Source: Devosia sp. (GTDB taxonomy: Bacteria > Pseudomonadota > Alphaproteobacteria > Rhizobiales > Devosiaceae). From it: DNA of 64,000 bases. Below are positions 34,959-44,125 of this stretch, piece after piece; the stretch's first letter is position 1, and every line of letters starts with the position of its first letter. Location: NCBI RefSeq assembly GCF_017744655.1, contig NZ_JAGIAW010000001.1, forward strand, positions 806,001-870,000, given 5' to 3'. Position numbers and translations under genes: made by a program. The notes under the pieces are model-generated. The model had not been told where the DNA came from. It worked only from the letters and a program-made list of their open reading frames with translations, and made no database searches.

Positions 34959-36317
34959 TTACGCGCACATCGGAACCGGCTCTGCCGGGCCGAGGTCACC
35001 ACCGAAGATGGCGGGATCGTAAGCCACGGTGTCGCGGTCGATTTCCTGCACCACGTTCAAGACGTCAAATTCGCTGGTCGGGCTTTCATTGCCCTGCACC
35101 ACGAGAACCGACTTGATGCACTGGTGGTCTTCGGCGCGGTAAAGCGTCTTGCCATTGCCCATGCCGTCGAATTCGTGGCCTTCCAACGCCTTGATGACTT
35201 CGGGCGGATAGAAGGTGCCGGCGCGTTCCACGGCGTCTGCGTAGAGCAGGGCCTGGACATAGGCGGTGTGGGCGGCCTGCGACGGCGGGGAGCCATAGGC
35301 GGCGCCGAAGGACTTGGTGAAGGCGATAGAGCCGGGGTCCTGCAGGTTCCAGTGCCAATTGGACGTACCGAAAATGCCCTTGACGCTTTCGCCGGCACCC
35401 TTGGCCATCAGCTCGGAGATGAGCGGGGTGACGATCTGGAAGTCCTTGCCGTTGGCCTGGCGGTCGCGCATGCCGAACTGCACTGCTTGGGTGAGCGAGT
35501 TCACCATGTCGAGGCCGTAGTGGTTGAGGATCAGCACGTCGGCGCCGGAATTGAGGATCGGCGTCAGGTACTGCGAATAGTCGGTGGCGCCGAGCGGGGT
35601 GCGCACGGCCGCGGTTGTCTTCCAGCCCAGGGCTTCGGTTGCCGCCTTGATCGATTCTTCCTGGGTCCAGCCCCAGGTGTAGTCGGCGGTCAGGTGGTAG
35701 GCTTGGCGATCATTGCCGTAGGACTGACCCAGAACCGGGGCGAGGCCGATGCCGGACTGATAGGCGTTGAAGAAGTGGCGGAAGCCGTAGCGGCGCTTGT
35801 CCTTGCCGGTGGTGTCGTTGGAATGGGTGAGGCCCGCCATGAAGATGACGCCCATTTCCTGGCAGAGACCCTGCACGGCAATAGCTTCGCCCGAGGACGA
35901 GCCGCCGGTGATCATGATCGCGCCATCGCGCTCGATCATGCGGGTGGCGCCGGCGCGGGCCACGTCGGACTTGGTCTGGCTGTCGGAGGACACATAGGTG
36001 ACCTTCTTGCCCAGGATGCCGTTGCCCTTGAGGGCGGAAGGCTGGAGCACATTCAGCAGCCCGCCGTCGCCTTCACCATTGAGGTGGGCGATGGCCAGTT
36101 CATAGGCCTTCTGTTCGTCAGCGCCTTCTTCGGCATAGGTGCCGGTGAGAGGCAGGTTGAGGCCGAAGACGACCGTGTCGCCGGTGGGATTGTTGCAGAA
36201 TTCCTGGGCCCAGGCGCCCTTGGTGAAAACGAGAGGGGCGACGCCCGAACCGATGATGCCGGCCATGCCGGTCTGCAGGACACGGCGGCGCGACAAGCCA
36301 CGCTTCAAAATAGTCAT
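34959..36317 (-). CDS. HAAT-type ABC transporter substrate-binding protein with Tat signal
   Basis: A 452-residue periplasmic binding protein. The N-terminus has a twin-arginine motif (LSRRRVLQTGMAGIIGSGVA) and an AxA cleavage site near residue 36, so it is probably exported folded. The fold-type-I domain begins VVFGLNLPLTGTYAEEGADE and continues with ITGGSSSGEAIAVQGLCQE and ADVLILNHYG. Such proteins bind branched-chain amino acids, amides or urea; the ligand cannot be fixed. ATG 36317 follows AGGAGGAGATCA. It leads the operon and is divergent from the ScfR-type gene. Confidence 0.92.
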   Translation of the reverse strand: MTILKRGLSRRRVLQTGMAGIIGSGVAPLVFTKGAWAQEFCNNPTGDTVVFGLNLPLTGTYAEEGADEQKAYELAIAHLNGEGDGGLLNVLQPSALKGNGILGKKVTYVSSDSQTKSDVARAGATRMIERDGAIMITGGSSSGEAIAVQGLCQEMGVIFMAGLTHSNDTTGKDKRRYGFRHFFNAYQSGIGLAPVLGQSYGNDRQAYHLTADYTWGWTQEESIKAATEALGWKTTAAVRTPLGATDYSQYLTPILNSGADVLILNHYGLDMVNSLTQAVQFGMRDRQANGKDFQIVTPLISELMAKGAGESVKGIFGTSNWHWNLQDPGSIAFTKSFGAAYGSPPSQAAHTAYVQALLYADAVERAGTFYPPEVIKALEGHEFDGMGNGKTLYRAEDHQCIKSVLVVQGNESPTSEFDVLNVVQEIDRDTVAYDPAIFGGDLGPAEPVPMCA

Positions 36318-36459
36318 TGATCTCCTCCTATGCGAGGGCAGCCGGTACATTGCCGGAGCCTCAACGCTGCCCAATATTTGCCGGATTTGAAAACGACGGC
36401 AATATCCCATTGTAATTCAACGATAATTCTGTCAATTGTTGTTCTATATCGGAGACGAT

Positions 36460-36479
36460 CTAGTAAATTCATTTGCAAA
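36460..36479. promoter_or_regulatory. Predicted ScfR-family operator (TTTGCAAA)
   Basis: TTTGCAAA at 36472-36479 is a perfect 8-bp palindrome; a degenerate copy CTAGTAAA lies at 36460-36467, exactly four bases upstream. The known site for RamB/PccR/MccR-type regulators is TTTGCAAA-N4-TTTGCAAA. It is 25 bases before the ScfR-type start codon, in the AT-rich divergent promoter shared with the ABC importer, suggesting autoregulation. Confidence 0.6.
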
Positions 36480-36503
36480 TGCAGTTTCGGGGAGGGAACG
36501 GCA

Positions 36504-38126
36504 ATGCGGGCGCCCATCGGGTTTCGCATCTCCAACCGCAGGAAATCGCTAAGGATTTCCCAAGCCGCGCTGGCGCGTCAGATCGGCATTTCGCCTAGCT
36601 ACCTAAACCTCATCGAGAACAACAAACGCGACATTGGCGGGGCCCTGTTGCAGCGTGTGGCGCATCATTTGCAGATCGAGACCGCCGACCTGACGGGCGA
36701 AGACGAGCAGAAGCTGCTGCAGGACCTTGAGGAGGCCTATGCCGATCCGGTGGTCGAATCGCTCGACTTTCAGCCCGATGAAAGACGGCAATTGGTGGCA
36801 CAATATCCGGCCAGCGCCGGGGCCATCGCGCGGTTGCACCGGGCCTATGCCAATGCGGTGGCGAGTGCGGACAGCTATGCCGATCGATTGCGCTCCGATC
36901 CGATGCTGAGCCAGCTTTTGCATCAGATCCTTTCAGGGATCACAGCGGTGCGCTCCAGCGCGGAAATTCTGGAAGATGTGCCTGACCTCGATGAGACGGA
37001 GCGCCAGCGGTTTCTGGGGGCCATCGGGCGCGAGGCACGGGCGCTGAGCGATGTTGCGCGCAGCTTGATTGGCCAGTTCGACAGCAGCAGCCGCGTGGCG
37101 GGCAATGTGTCGGCCATGCGCGAAATCGACGATCTCATCATCGAGCAGCAGAATTATTTCCCCCAATTCGAACGGGTGGCTGAGGACTTGCGAAGCGAGC
37201 TCGACGCGCGGGGAAGTTTTGGGCCCGCGCTGCTAGCCGAAGAACTGGAGCGACGCTTCGGGGTGCGGACGCAGATCGGTGGGTCATCGGGCGTAGAGGA
37301 TTTCCCCGGACAGTACCGCTTTGCGGCGGACGAGCGGGTGATGTGGCTGCAGGGCTCGACAACCCTCGCCACGCGGCAGTTTCAACTGGCGCGCTTACTC
37401 GGTGAACTGTCAGCGGCAGACGTGTTGCGCGACACGCTCGACGCGGCAGTGCTGACCAGCCCAACGACGCGACGGTTGGCCGCGCGGGCCATGGGGTCGT
37501 ATCTGGCGGGAGCCATCGTCTTTCCCTATTCGCGCTTTCTTGTCGAAGCCGAGAGCCTCGCCTACGACATCGACCAACTGCGGCAGATTTTTAATGGTAG
37601 CTTCGAGCAGGTAACGCACCGGCTGGTGTCGCTGCGCCGACCGGGCGAGGAAGGAATTCCGTTTGGTTTTCTGCGTTCCGACCCTGCGGGACGCCTGACC
37701 AAGCACTTTCCACTGCCTGGGCTGTTGCTGCCCAATTCGGGGCATGCCTGCCCGCTCTGGTCGATTTATGGAGCTTTCAGACAGCCGGAAACGCTCCTGC
37801 GGCAGATGGTGCGATTCTCCGATGGCTCGCGCTATCTCTTCCTCGCCCGCTCTCTGCAAAGGCGGCCCGGCTCCTATCGGGAGCCGACGACGCACATTTC
37901 CATCATGCTCGCCTGCGACGTGCTGCACGCCGATCGAACCGTCTATGCTTCGGGGCTAGATCTCGACGATCACGAGGCCGATGTGCCCGTCGGGCCGACC
38001 TGTCGGCTCTGTACGCGGCGGGGTTGTCCGGCACGCCAGGAAGAGATGTTGACGCCCGATGGGCCGCGCTCGGTGACACGCCTGCCGCTCATCCCGCAAG
38101 AATTCGGCCTTGGCGATTCCGGCTGA
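36504..38126 (+). CDS. Short-chain fatty acyl-CoA regulator family (ScfR) transcription factor
   Basis: A 540-residue protein. An XRE-type helix-turn-helix lies at about 8-62 (RKSLRISQAALARQIGISPS, YLNLIENNKR), followed by a long helical region, an IrrE/ImmA-like middle segment (RFAADERVMWLQGSTTLATR near 270) and a C-terminal domain with cysteines (GPTCRLCTRRGCPAR near 505). This is the architecture of RamB, PccR and MccR, which sense acyl-CoAs and control acetate or propionate genes. ATG 36504 follows GGGGAGGG. A TTTGCAAA site precedes it. Confidence 0.88.
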   Translation: MRAPIGFRISNRRKSLRISQAALARQIGISPSYLNLIENNKRDIGGALLQRVAHHLQIETADLTGEDEQKLLQDLEEAYADPVVESLDFQPDERRQLVAQYPASAGAIARLHRAYANAVASADSYADRLRSDPMLSQLLHQILSGITAVRSSAEILEDVPDLDETERQRFLGAIGREARALSDVARSLIGQFDSSSRVAGNVSAMREIDDLIIEQQNYFPQFERVAEDLRSELDARGSFGPALLAEELERRFGVRTQIGGSSGVEDFPGQYRFAADERVMWLQGSTTLATRQFQLARLLGELSAADVLRDTLDAAVLTSPTTRRLAARAMGSYLAGAIVFPYSRFLVEAESLAYDIDQLRQIFNGSFEQVTHRLVSLRRPGEEGIPFGFLRSDPAGRLTKHFPLPGLLLPNSGHACPLWSIYGAFRQPETLLRQMVRFSDGSRYLFLARSLQRRPGSYREPTTHISIMLACDVLHADRTVYASGLDLDDHEADVPVGPTCRLCTRRGCPARQEEMLTPDGPRSVTRLPLIPQEFGLGDSG

Positions 38127-38181
38127 TTGGGTTTTAGTGTGCGCGCCTGCGGAGGGGAGACCGCGGGCACTGGGGGGAGAT

Positions 38182-38565
38182 TTGGCTATTGATATCCTGA
38201 TTGCCGAGGACGAGCCGTCTATTCTGGAATCGCTGGACTTCATCCTTCGGCGTGCCGGATGGAGTATTAGCTCCGTGACCGATGGCGATGCGGTACTCGA
38301 AGGCGTGCGCCGCCTAAAACCGCGCATGCTGGTGCTCGATGTCATGCTGCCCAAGCGCAGCGGTTTTGACATACTGAAACACCTGCGGGCCGATGCGGAC
38401 ACGGAAAACCTGCCGGTACTCATCCTGACGGCCAAGGGCCAGCAGCAGGATCGACGCATTGCCGAAGAGCTTGGCGCCAACGGGTTTGTCACAAAACCCT
38501 ATTCGAATGCCGAGGTGGTAGGCGCGGTGCGTCACCTGTTGGGCGAAGATGCCGGAGCGGCGTAA
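38182..38565 (+). CDS. Single-domain response regulator
   Basis: A receiver-only protein of about 127 residues. AEDEP supplies the acidic pair, D53 in VLDVMLPKRSG is the phosphoacceptor, TAKGQ has the conserved Thr and TKPYS the Lys. No output domain. The start is uncertain: TTG 38182 lies right behind GGGGGAGA, and the frame stays open upstream to within the ScfR gene. Partner kinase is most likely the symporter/kinase fusion two genes downstream. Confidence 0.85.
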   Translation: MAIDILIAEDEPSILESLDFILRRAGWSISSVTDGDAVLEGVRRLKPRMLVLDVMLPKRSGFDILKHLRADADTENLPVLILTAKGQQQDRRIAEELGANGFVTKPYSNAEVVGAVRHLLGEDAGAA

Positions 38566-38782
38566 GATTGTCGGCGGCATGTTCCTGCTGACCACGGCAG
38601 GCTTGTTGCTGCTCGTGCCGCCACTGGTGCATCTGTTCAATCACGATTTTACCGTGCTCGGCGTACCGCAGATCGTTTTTTACCTGTTCGGTGTGTGGCT
38701 GGCGTTGATCGTCGGCACCGGTGTGCTGACGAGCCGGCTGCCTCGCGAGCGCTCGACCAATGGCGAGGAGGGTGAGGGCTAG
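38549..38782 (+). CDS. Small two-helix membrane protein
   Basis: A 77-residue protein overlapping the response-regulator end by 17 bases. Two hydrophobic helices (GMFLLTTAGLLLLVPPLVHL and IVFYLFGVWLALIVGTGVL) with a basic N-terminus and a charged C-terminus. Size and position, immediately before a sodium:solute symporter gene, suggest an accessory subunit like those preceding other symporters, but I do not recognise the sequence. Confidence 0.75.
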   Translation: MPERRKIVGGMFLLTTAGLLLLVPPLVHLFNHDFTVLGVPQIVFYLFGVWLALIVGTGVLTSRLPRERSTNGEEGEG

Positions 38783-41485
38783 ATGCTATCGGCCGATTTC
38801 GTCATTGCGACCGCCGTGGCCTATGTCGGCCTGCTCTTCGTGCTGGCCTATTTCGGCGACCGGAGAGCCCGGGCCAAGCCGAAATCATGGCTCAACTCGC
38901 CGGCCGTCTATACGCTGTCGATTTCGGTCTATTGCACCAGTTGGACCTTTTACGGTGCCGTCGGAAATGCTGCCCGTAGTGGCTTGGAATTTCTAACGAT
39001 TTACCTCGGCCCAACAATCGTTTTCGTTGGCTGGTATTTCCTGCTGCGGCGCCTCGTAAGGATCAGCCATCTCTATCGCATCACGTCGGTGGCCGATCTG
39101 TTGTCGTCGCGTTTCGGCAAGTCGAGCCGGCTCGGCGTGCTGGTCACCTGCATCGCCGTGATCGGTATCGCGCCCTATATTGCGCTGCAATTGAAGGCCG
39201 TCACCTCGTCCATCCAGGCCGTGGCCGGCTCCTCCGAATTCGGGCAAGGCAGCTTGAAGGGTATCGACGATGTCGGACTGGCACTCGGCGTCGCGGCCGG
39301 CATGGCCCTCTTCACGATCCTCTTCGGCACGCGGCACGTGGATGCCAAGGAGCAGCACCATGGCGTTGTGGCCGCTATCGCCTTCGAAGCCGTCGTAAAG
39401 CTGACGGCGCTGGTAGCGGTGGGCGTGTTCGTCGTCTTCATCGGCGGCGGGTTTGAGGGGATTTTCAGCCAGGCAGCGGCGAAAGGCATTGTCGTGGACA
39501 CTTCAACCAGCTTCGACAGCCGCTGGCTGACAACGCTCGCGCTGTCCATTGCCGCCATTGTCTGCCTGCCGCGGCAATTTCAGGTGACGGTGGTCGAGAA
39601 CTCCGACGAGAACCATCTGCGCATCGCTGGCTGGGCCTTTCCGGCCTACATGCTCTTGATGAGCATCTTCATCCTGCCCATTGCCATCTATGGGCTGACC
39701 GTGATGCCCGAGGGCTCGAATCCCGATATGTTCGCGCTGACCCTGCCGCTGGCGGCCGGACAAAACGGGCTGGCGCTCTTTGCCTTTATCGGCGGGTTCT
39801 CGTCGGCAACATCGATGATCATCCTCGAATCCATCGCGCTCTCGATCATGGTGTCGAACCACATCATCATGCCGCTCGTGCTGCGCTTCAGCCCGCCGCA
39901 ATATGGGGACGGGCAGGGGGTGAGCCGCGTGCTGCTGGTGGCGCGGCGGTTCTCAATCATGCTCATCCTGTCGCTGGGTTTTTTCTACTTTTTCTTCACC
40001 CGCGATTCCGACGCCTTGGCGCCGATCGGGTTGATTTCCTTCACCGCCATTGCGCAGTTCTTCCCGGCCTTGCTGGCGGCCATTTTCTGGAAGGACGCCT
40101 CGCTGAAAGCCGTGTCCATGGCCATTCTCCTCGGTTTCATCACCTGGGCCTGGTGCTGCTTTCTGCCCTCGTTCGATTCCGTATCGCCCGCCGTTTCGCT
40201 GCTATTGCAGGAAGGCCCATGGGGTATTTCCTGGCTGCGGCCGGAGGCCATGTTCGGCCTCGAAGGCTGGGACCCGCTGGCCCATGCCGCGTTCTGGAGC
40301 CTCTCGGTCAATATTCTCACCCTGACCTTGGGCTCCTTGGTGACGACGCCGTCAGCGCTGGAGCGCATTCAGGCGAGTGCCTTCGTCGATGTGTTCCGCC
40401 GCCCCAATCTGCCGCAGCGCAATTTTGCCCCGGGTTCGGCGACCGCCAACGATCTCTATTTCGTGGCGGAGCGCGTATTGGGCGAGCAAAAGGCAGCGGC
40501 ACTGTTCGAAGCGGCGGCGCGCGATAGCGGCGTCGATCCCATCGGCTTCGAGCCGACACCGGAATTCGTCGGACGGCTGGAGCGCGAGCTGGCTGGCTCC
40601 ATCGGCGCGGCATCGGCTCATGTTATGCTCTCAAAAGTCGTCGCCGGCAGCGACGTGTCGCTCGAAGAGATGATGCAGATGGCCGACGAGACGCAGCAGG
40701 TCATCGTCTATTCGCAGGAGCTGGAAAAGACTTCGGCCGAGCTGCGGCTGACGGCGCAAAAACTCGAAGACGCCAATACTCAGCTGCGAGAACTCGACAG
40801 CCAGAAGGATGAATTTCTAAGTCAGGTGAGCCACGAAGTGCGCACGCCCATGACCTCCATTCGCTCCTTTTCGGAAATCCTGCTCGATGGTCATTCGCTG
40901 GACGACAAGCAGCGCCAGCGCTTCGTCTCGACCATCCATCAAGAGAGCCTGCGACTCACAAAACTGCTCGACGAAATCCTCGATCTCTCGGCGCTCGAGC
41001 GGGGCGAGCGCAATTGGCAGAGCGGGCCGGTCGATGCCGATGCGGCGCTCGACAGGGCCCTCTCGGTCTGCGATGCGCTCCTCAGCCAGAAAGGCATGCG
41101 CGTGGATCACGGCGAGCGCGCCGGACCCACCATGGTCGAGGGTGACCCGGACCGGCTGTGCCAGGTGTTCATCAATCTCATTTCCAACGCGGTGAAATAT
41201 AACGATGCGGCAGAACCCGTCGTGCAGATCACCTCGGCGCTCCGGTCGGGCAATTTCGTCGTGGAAGTCGCTGATAATGGCCCCGGGATCAGCAAGGGCG
41301 AGCGCAAGCTGATCTTCGAAAAGTTCTCACGAGGGCAGCGGGGCGCCATCGATCAGACTGGGGCCGGCTTGGGGCTTGCCATCAGCCGCCAGATCGTCAA
41401 GCGCATGAAGGGCACGCTGGACCTCGCGCCAAGCCCGCTGCCCGGCGCCTGCTTCAGGCTGCGCCTGCCGGTGATCCGGGGCTAG
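38783..41485 (+). CDS. Sodium:solute symporter/histidine kinase fusion (CbrA/CrbS-like)
   Basis: A 900-residue sensor. Residues 1-510 form an SSS-type transporter with about 13 helices (SISVYCTSWTFYGAVGNAAR near 50). A linker and coiled coil (SAELRLTAQKLEDANTQL) lead to a kinase core: H-box VSHEVRTPM with H684, N-box NLISNAVKYN, G1 VADNGPGIS, G2 GAGLGLAI. In relatives the transporter part senses or carries acetate, histidine or similar solutes. ATG 38783 begins as the upstream gene ends. It probably phosphorylates the neighbouring receiver. Confidence 0.93.
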   Translation: MLSADFVIATAVAYVGLLFVLAYFGDRRARAKPKSWLNSPAVYTLSISVYCTSWTFYGAVGNAARSGLEFLTIYLGPTIVFVGWYFLLRRLVRISHLYRITSVADLLSSRFGKSSRLGVLVTCIAVIGIAPYIALQLKAVTSSIQAVAGSSEFGQGSLKGIDDVGLALGVAAGMALFTILFGTRHVDAKEQHHGVVAAIAFEAVVKLTALVAVGVFVVFIGGGFEGIFSQAAAKGIVVDTSTSFDSRWLTTLALSIAAIVCLPRQFQVTVVENSDENHLRIAGWAFPAYMLLMSIFILPIAIYGLTVMPEGSNPDMFALTLPLAAGQNGLALFAFIGGFSSATSMIILESIALSIMVSNHIIMPLVLRFSPPQYGDGQGVSRVLLVARRFSIMLILSLGFFYFFFTRDSDALAPIGLISFTAIAQFFPALLAAIFWKDASLKAVSMAILLGFITWAWCCFLPSFDSVSPAVSLLLQEGPWGISWLRPEAMFGLEGWDPLAHAAFWSLSVNILTLTLGSLVTTPSALERIQASAFVDVFRRPNLPQRNFAPGSATANDLYFVAERVLGEQKAAALFEAAARDSGVDPIGFEPTPEFVGRLERELAGSIGAASAHVMLSKVVAGSDVSLEEMMQMADETQQVIVYSQELEKTSAELRLTAQKLEDANTQLRELDSQKDEFLSQVSHEVRTPMTSIRSFSEILLDGHSLDDKQRQRFVSTIHQESLRLTKLLDEILDLSALERGERNWQSGPVDADAALDRALSVCDALLSQKGMRVDHGERAGPTMVEGDPDRLCQVFINLISNAVKYNDAAEPVVQITSALRSGNFVVEVADNGPGISKGERKLIFEKFSRGQRGAIDQTGAGLGLAISRQIVKRMKGTLDLAPSPLPGACFRLRLPVIRG

Positions 41486-41486
41486 C

Positions 41487-42302
41487 TCAGATACTTCCCT
41501 CGTCGGGAATGTTCAGGATATGCCCGCAGGCCTTGCAATGCACAGCGTCCGGCTCGTGCTTGGCGAGACCGCATTGCGGGCAGGGGAAATGCACCTTGGC
41601 CGGGCGGAAGATGAGTTGGGCGAGCCGCACGAAAAGCGAGATGCCCATCAGCATGACGGCGATGGAAACGAGCTTTCCGAAAGTGCCCGGCAGGGTGATG
41701 TCGCCGAAGCCCGTCGTCGTCATGGTGGTGACGGTGAAATAGAGCGCGTCGACATAGCCGACGATGCCGGAATCCTCGCTGACAAACGCGGTGTAGACAA
41801 AGCCGGTCACCACGAAGACGAAGACCAGCAGATTGATCACCGCCTGGATCGTTTCCTGATAGGCGCCGAGCCGGCGCTTGATCAGCGGCCGCCAGACGAT
41901 GGTCGATTTGCTCAGCGTCCAGAGCCGCAGGATGCGGAGGAAGCCGAGGTTAAACAGCCAGGTCGGCGCCAGCAGGGTAATCAGGATGAAAATATCGATG
42001 ATGACAGGCGGTTGGCGCAACCAGCGGGTGATGCTGGTCGACGCCAGCCCACGAGCGACGAGTTCGATGAAGACCACGGCCGCGATCGAGTAGTCGATCC
42101 AGAGGAAGTATTCGCGCCCCTTGATCAGGGGACTGGCGATGAAGAAGGCGATGATCGCGAGATCGACGATCAGCACTGCCGCTTGGAAGCGCAGGGCGAA
42201 AGGCGCCTGGGAGTGATAAAGGATGCGCAGCCTTTTGCGCAGCCGCGCGAACCAGCCCAGCTCGCCCGATTTATCAGTCGTTTTCGGGGTGGTGGTGGTC
42301 AG
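41487..42302 (-). CDS. Voltage-gated-type potassium channel with C-terminal zinc ribbon
   Basis: Six membrane helices with an Arg/Lys-bearing S4-like segment (NLGFLRILRLWTLSKSTIVW), selectivity filter TMTTTGFGD, then a C-terminal ribbon (CPQCGLAKHEPDAVHCKACG). The frame contains no ATG, GTG or TTG between the end of the FecR gene (42337) and the first helix. CTG 42302 preceded by AAGGA with 8-base spacing is the best start, giving about 271 residues. A longer version would overlap the FecR gene by 134 bases and has no family sequence. TGFGD rather than TVGYGD is a common variant. Confidence 0.85.
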   Translation of the reverse strand: MTTTTPKTTDKSGELGWFARLRKRLRILYHSQAPFALRFQAAVLIVDLAIIAFFIASPLIKGREYFLWIDYSIAAVVFIELVARGLASTSITRWLRQPPVIIDIFILITLLAPTWLFNLGFLRILRLWTLSKSTIVWRPLIKRRLGAYQETIQAVINLLVFVFVVTGFVYTAFVSEDSGIVGYVDALYFTVTTMTTTGFGDITLPGTFGKLVSIAVMLMGISLFVRLAQLIFRPAKVHFPCPQCGLAKHEPDAVHCKACGHILNIPDEGSI

Positions 42303-42336
42303 AGGCCAAGTCCTTGCAATGCGCCGCTTTCGCCGA

Positions 42337-43104
42337 CTAATTCCCGAAAGTCGGGAAACGGGTTGGCTGCTGGGTCTGCGGGGAGCCCGAGCCGCCGCCC
42401 AGAGGGGAGAGGCTTCCAGGAACGCCCTGGTCCTGCGGCGGTTCGGCGCATTTTCCCGCGCCGCTGACACGGAACTGGCTCAGGAGCGGAGTCTGGAAGC
42501 GAGCATAGCGGAAGGCCGCGCTCAGTTCCGGATGGGTGGGATCGCGATGGTTGACCAATTGCGCCACGCTGGCATCGACCGTCCCGAGATCACATCGCGC
42601 TACCAGTTCCTGGCATTGGCCGGAGGTCGAGCAGAGGCGCACGGCACCTTCATAGAGCATGAGATCGGTGCGCGGGGGCCTGACGTTGAAATCGAATTTC
42701 GTGCCGCGCACGGCGATGGAAGCCGTCGGGGTATTGATCGAATAGGCCGATTTCGGGCTGTGGCCGGAAATGAAACGAAAACTGCCGGCCAGCGCATTGA
42801 TGGCGAATTTGTCCGCAGTATTGCCGTTGAAGAGATAGGACTCGATTATGAGGGCACTGCCGGGGCCGACAACGAGCCGTGTCTGGTCGGAAAACACGAT
42901 CTGCACCTGTCCCGAGGGGCCGGTAACCACCTGCTCCCCCAGGGAAATATCGGCGCCGACTGCCAATATTCGGTCGGTTCCCGAGAGCCGCGCCACGGCA
43001 TCGGGATCGACGCCGACCGCCTGGCCTTCGGCCGAATGAGCGGCACCGGCAAGCAACATGCCGCTGCACAAGAGAATGGCCGCATTCAAGACAAGTCGAC
43101 GCAT
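42337..43104 (-). CDS. FecR-domain secreted protein
   Basis: A 255-residue protein with signal peptide (LVLNAAILLCSGMLLAGAAHSA) and a FecR-type beta domain: GADISLGEQVVTGPSGQVQI, then INTPTASIAVRGTKFDF. The C-terminal 40 residues are a Gly/Pro/Gln-rich tail. FecR proper relays signals to sigma factors, but this copy has no membrane helix after the signal and no sigma factor nearby, so it is more like the stand-alone periplasmic FecR proteins. ATG 43104 follows GGAGAACGTC. Confidence 0.87.
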   Translation of the reverse strand: MRRLVLNAAILLCSGMLLAGAAHSAEGQAVGVDPDAVARLSGTDRILAVGADISLGEQVVTGPSGQVQIVFSDQTRLVVGPGSALIIESYLFNGNTADKFAINALAGSFRFISGHSPKSAYSINTPTASIAVRGTKFDFNVRPPRTDLMLYEGAVRLCSTSGQCQELVARCDLGTVDASVAQLVNHRDPTHPELSAAFRYARFQTPLLSQFRVSGAGKCAEPPQDQGVPGSLSPLGGGSGSPQTQQPTRFPTFGN

Positions 43105-43292
43105 GACGTTCTCCACGCCGGAACAACTTTCAAACACGCCGGGACTTCCCGCTATAGCTTACTATAGCAATCGGCGAACCTCTTGGAAACTTCCCGATCC
43201 AGCCTGAACGGGGCCTGAAGGTTGCTCGCGGGCAGATGTCGCGCTATGAGCAGCGCCACCCAAGCGTCGGCCGACCCGGCAGAAGGAAAACA

Positions 43293-44036
43293 ATGAAGCT
43301 GGCATTCGTCATCCCCGCCTACAATGAAGAGGCGCTGATCGGGAAGTGCCTTGAATCGGTCGAGGCCGAGATCAAGCGCTCCGGCGTGCCGGCTGACGTG
43401 ATCGTGGTCAATAACGCTTCCACCGACCGCACCGGGGAAATCGCCCGCAGCTTTGCCGGCGTACGCGTGGTCGATGAGCCCAAGAAGGGTCTCGTCAATG
43501 CCCGCGACGCCGGCTTTGCCGCCAGCGAAGGCTATGACCTGATCGCCAATATCGACAGCGATACCATCGTGCCGGAAGGCTGGCTGACGACGGTGATGCG
43601 GGAGTTCAACAAGGATTCCAAACTCGTCTGCCTCAGCGGCCCCTATATCTACTACGACATGGCGCTGCATAACCGCGCGCTGATCTCGGCCTTTTACGGC
43701 CTGACCTATCTCATCTACCTGCTCAACCGCTTCATTCTGCGCGTCGGCTCGGTGGTGCAGGGCGGCAATTTCGTTTTCAAGCGCGATGCCTGGGTCAAGG
43801 TTGGCGGCTATGACCGCTCCATCGAATTCTTCGGCGAAGACACCGACGTCGCCGTGCGCCTGTCGCGCGTCGGGGGGGTCAAGTGGACCTATGCTCTGAA
43901 GATGAAGACCTCCGGCCGTCGCCTCGAAAAGGAAGGCGTGTTCCAGACCGCTGCGACTTATACGCTCAATTTCTTCTGGGTCACCTTCCGCGGCAAACCG
44001 GCCACGATGGACTACAAGGACGTGCGCAAGGATTGA
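43293..44036 (+). CDS. Glycosyltransferase family 2
   Basis: A 247-residue GT-A protein: FVIPAYNEEALIGKCLESVE at the N-terminus, NNASTDRTGEIA, the metal-binding DSD in IANIDSDTIVPEGWL, and FFGEDTDVAVRLSR with the catalytic-base ED. A hydrophobic patch near 135-150 (YGLTYLIYLLNRF) suggests membrane association. Acceptor unknown. ATG 43293 follows AGAAGGAAAACA; the upstream extension is not family sequence. Confidence 0.9.
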   Translation: MKLAFVIPAYNEEALIGKCLESVEAEIKRSGVPADVIVVNNASTDRTGEIARSFAGVRVVDEPKKGLVNARDAGFAASEGYDLIANIDSDTIVPEGWLTTVMREFNKDSKLVCLSGPYIYYDMALHNRALISAFYGLTYLIYLLNRFILRVGSVVQGGNFVFKRDAWVKVGGYDRSIEFFGEDTDVAVRLSRVGGVKWTYALKMKTSGRRLEKEGVFQTAATYTLNFFWVTFRGKPATMDYKDVRKD

Positions 44037-44125
44037 TCTCCCGGTTTTCCGGTAGCTCTCCACATTTTTAGGAATCACCCATAGGATCGATTCTGGCCGC
44101 ATGACGCGGCCGGGACGCTCTGTGC

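Noticed and set aside
34770..36320. A 516-codon open frame antisense to the binding-protein gene
   Set aside because: It also runs through the palindromic repeat, and its sequence is a shadow of the binding protein.
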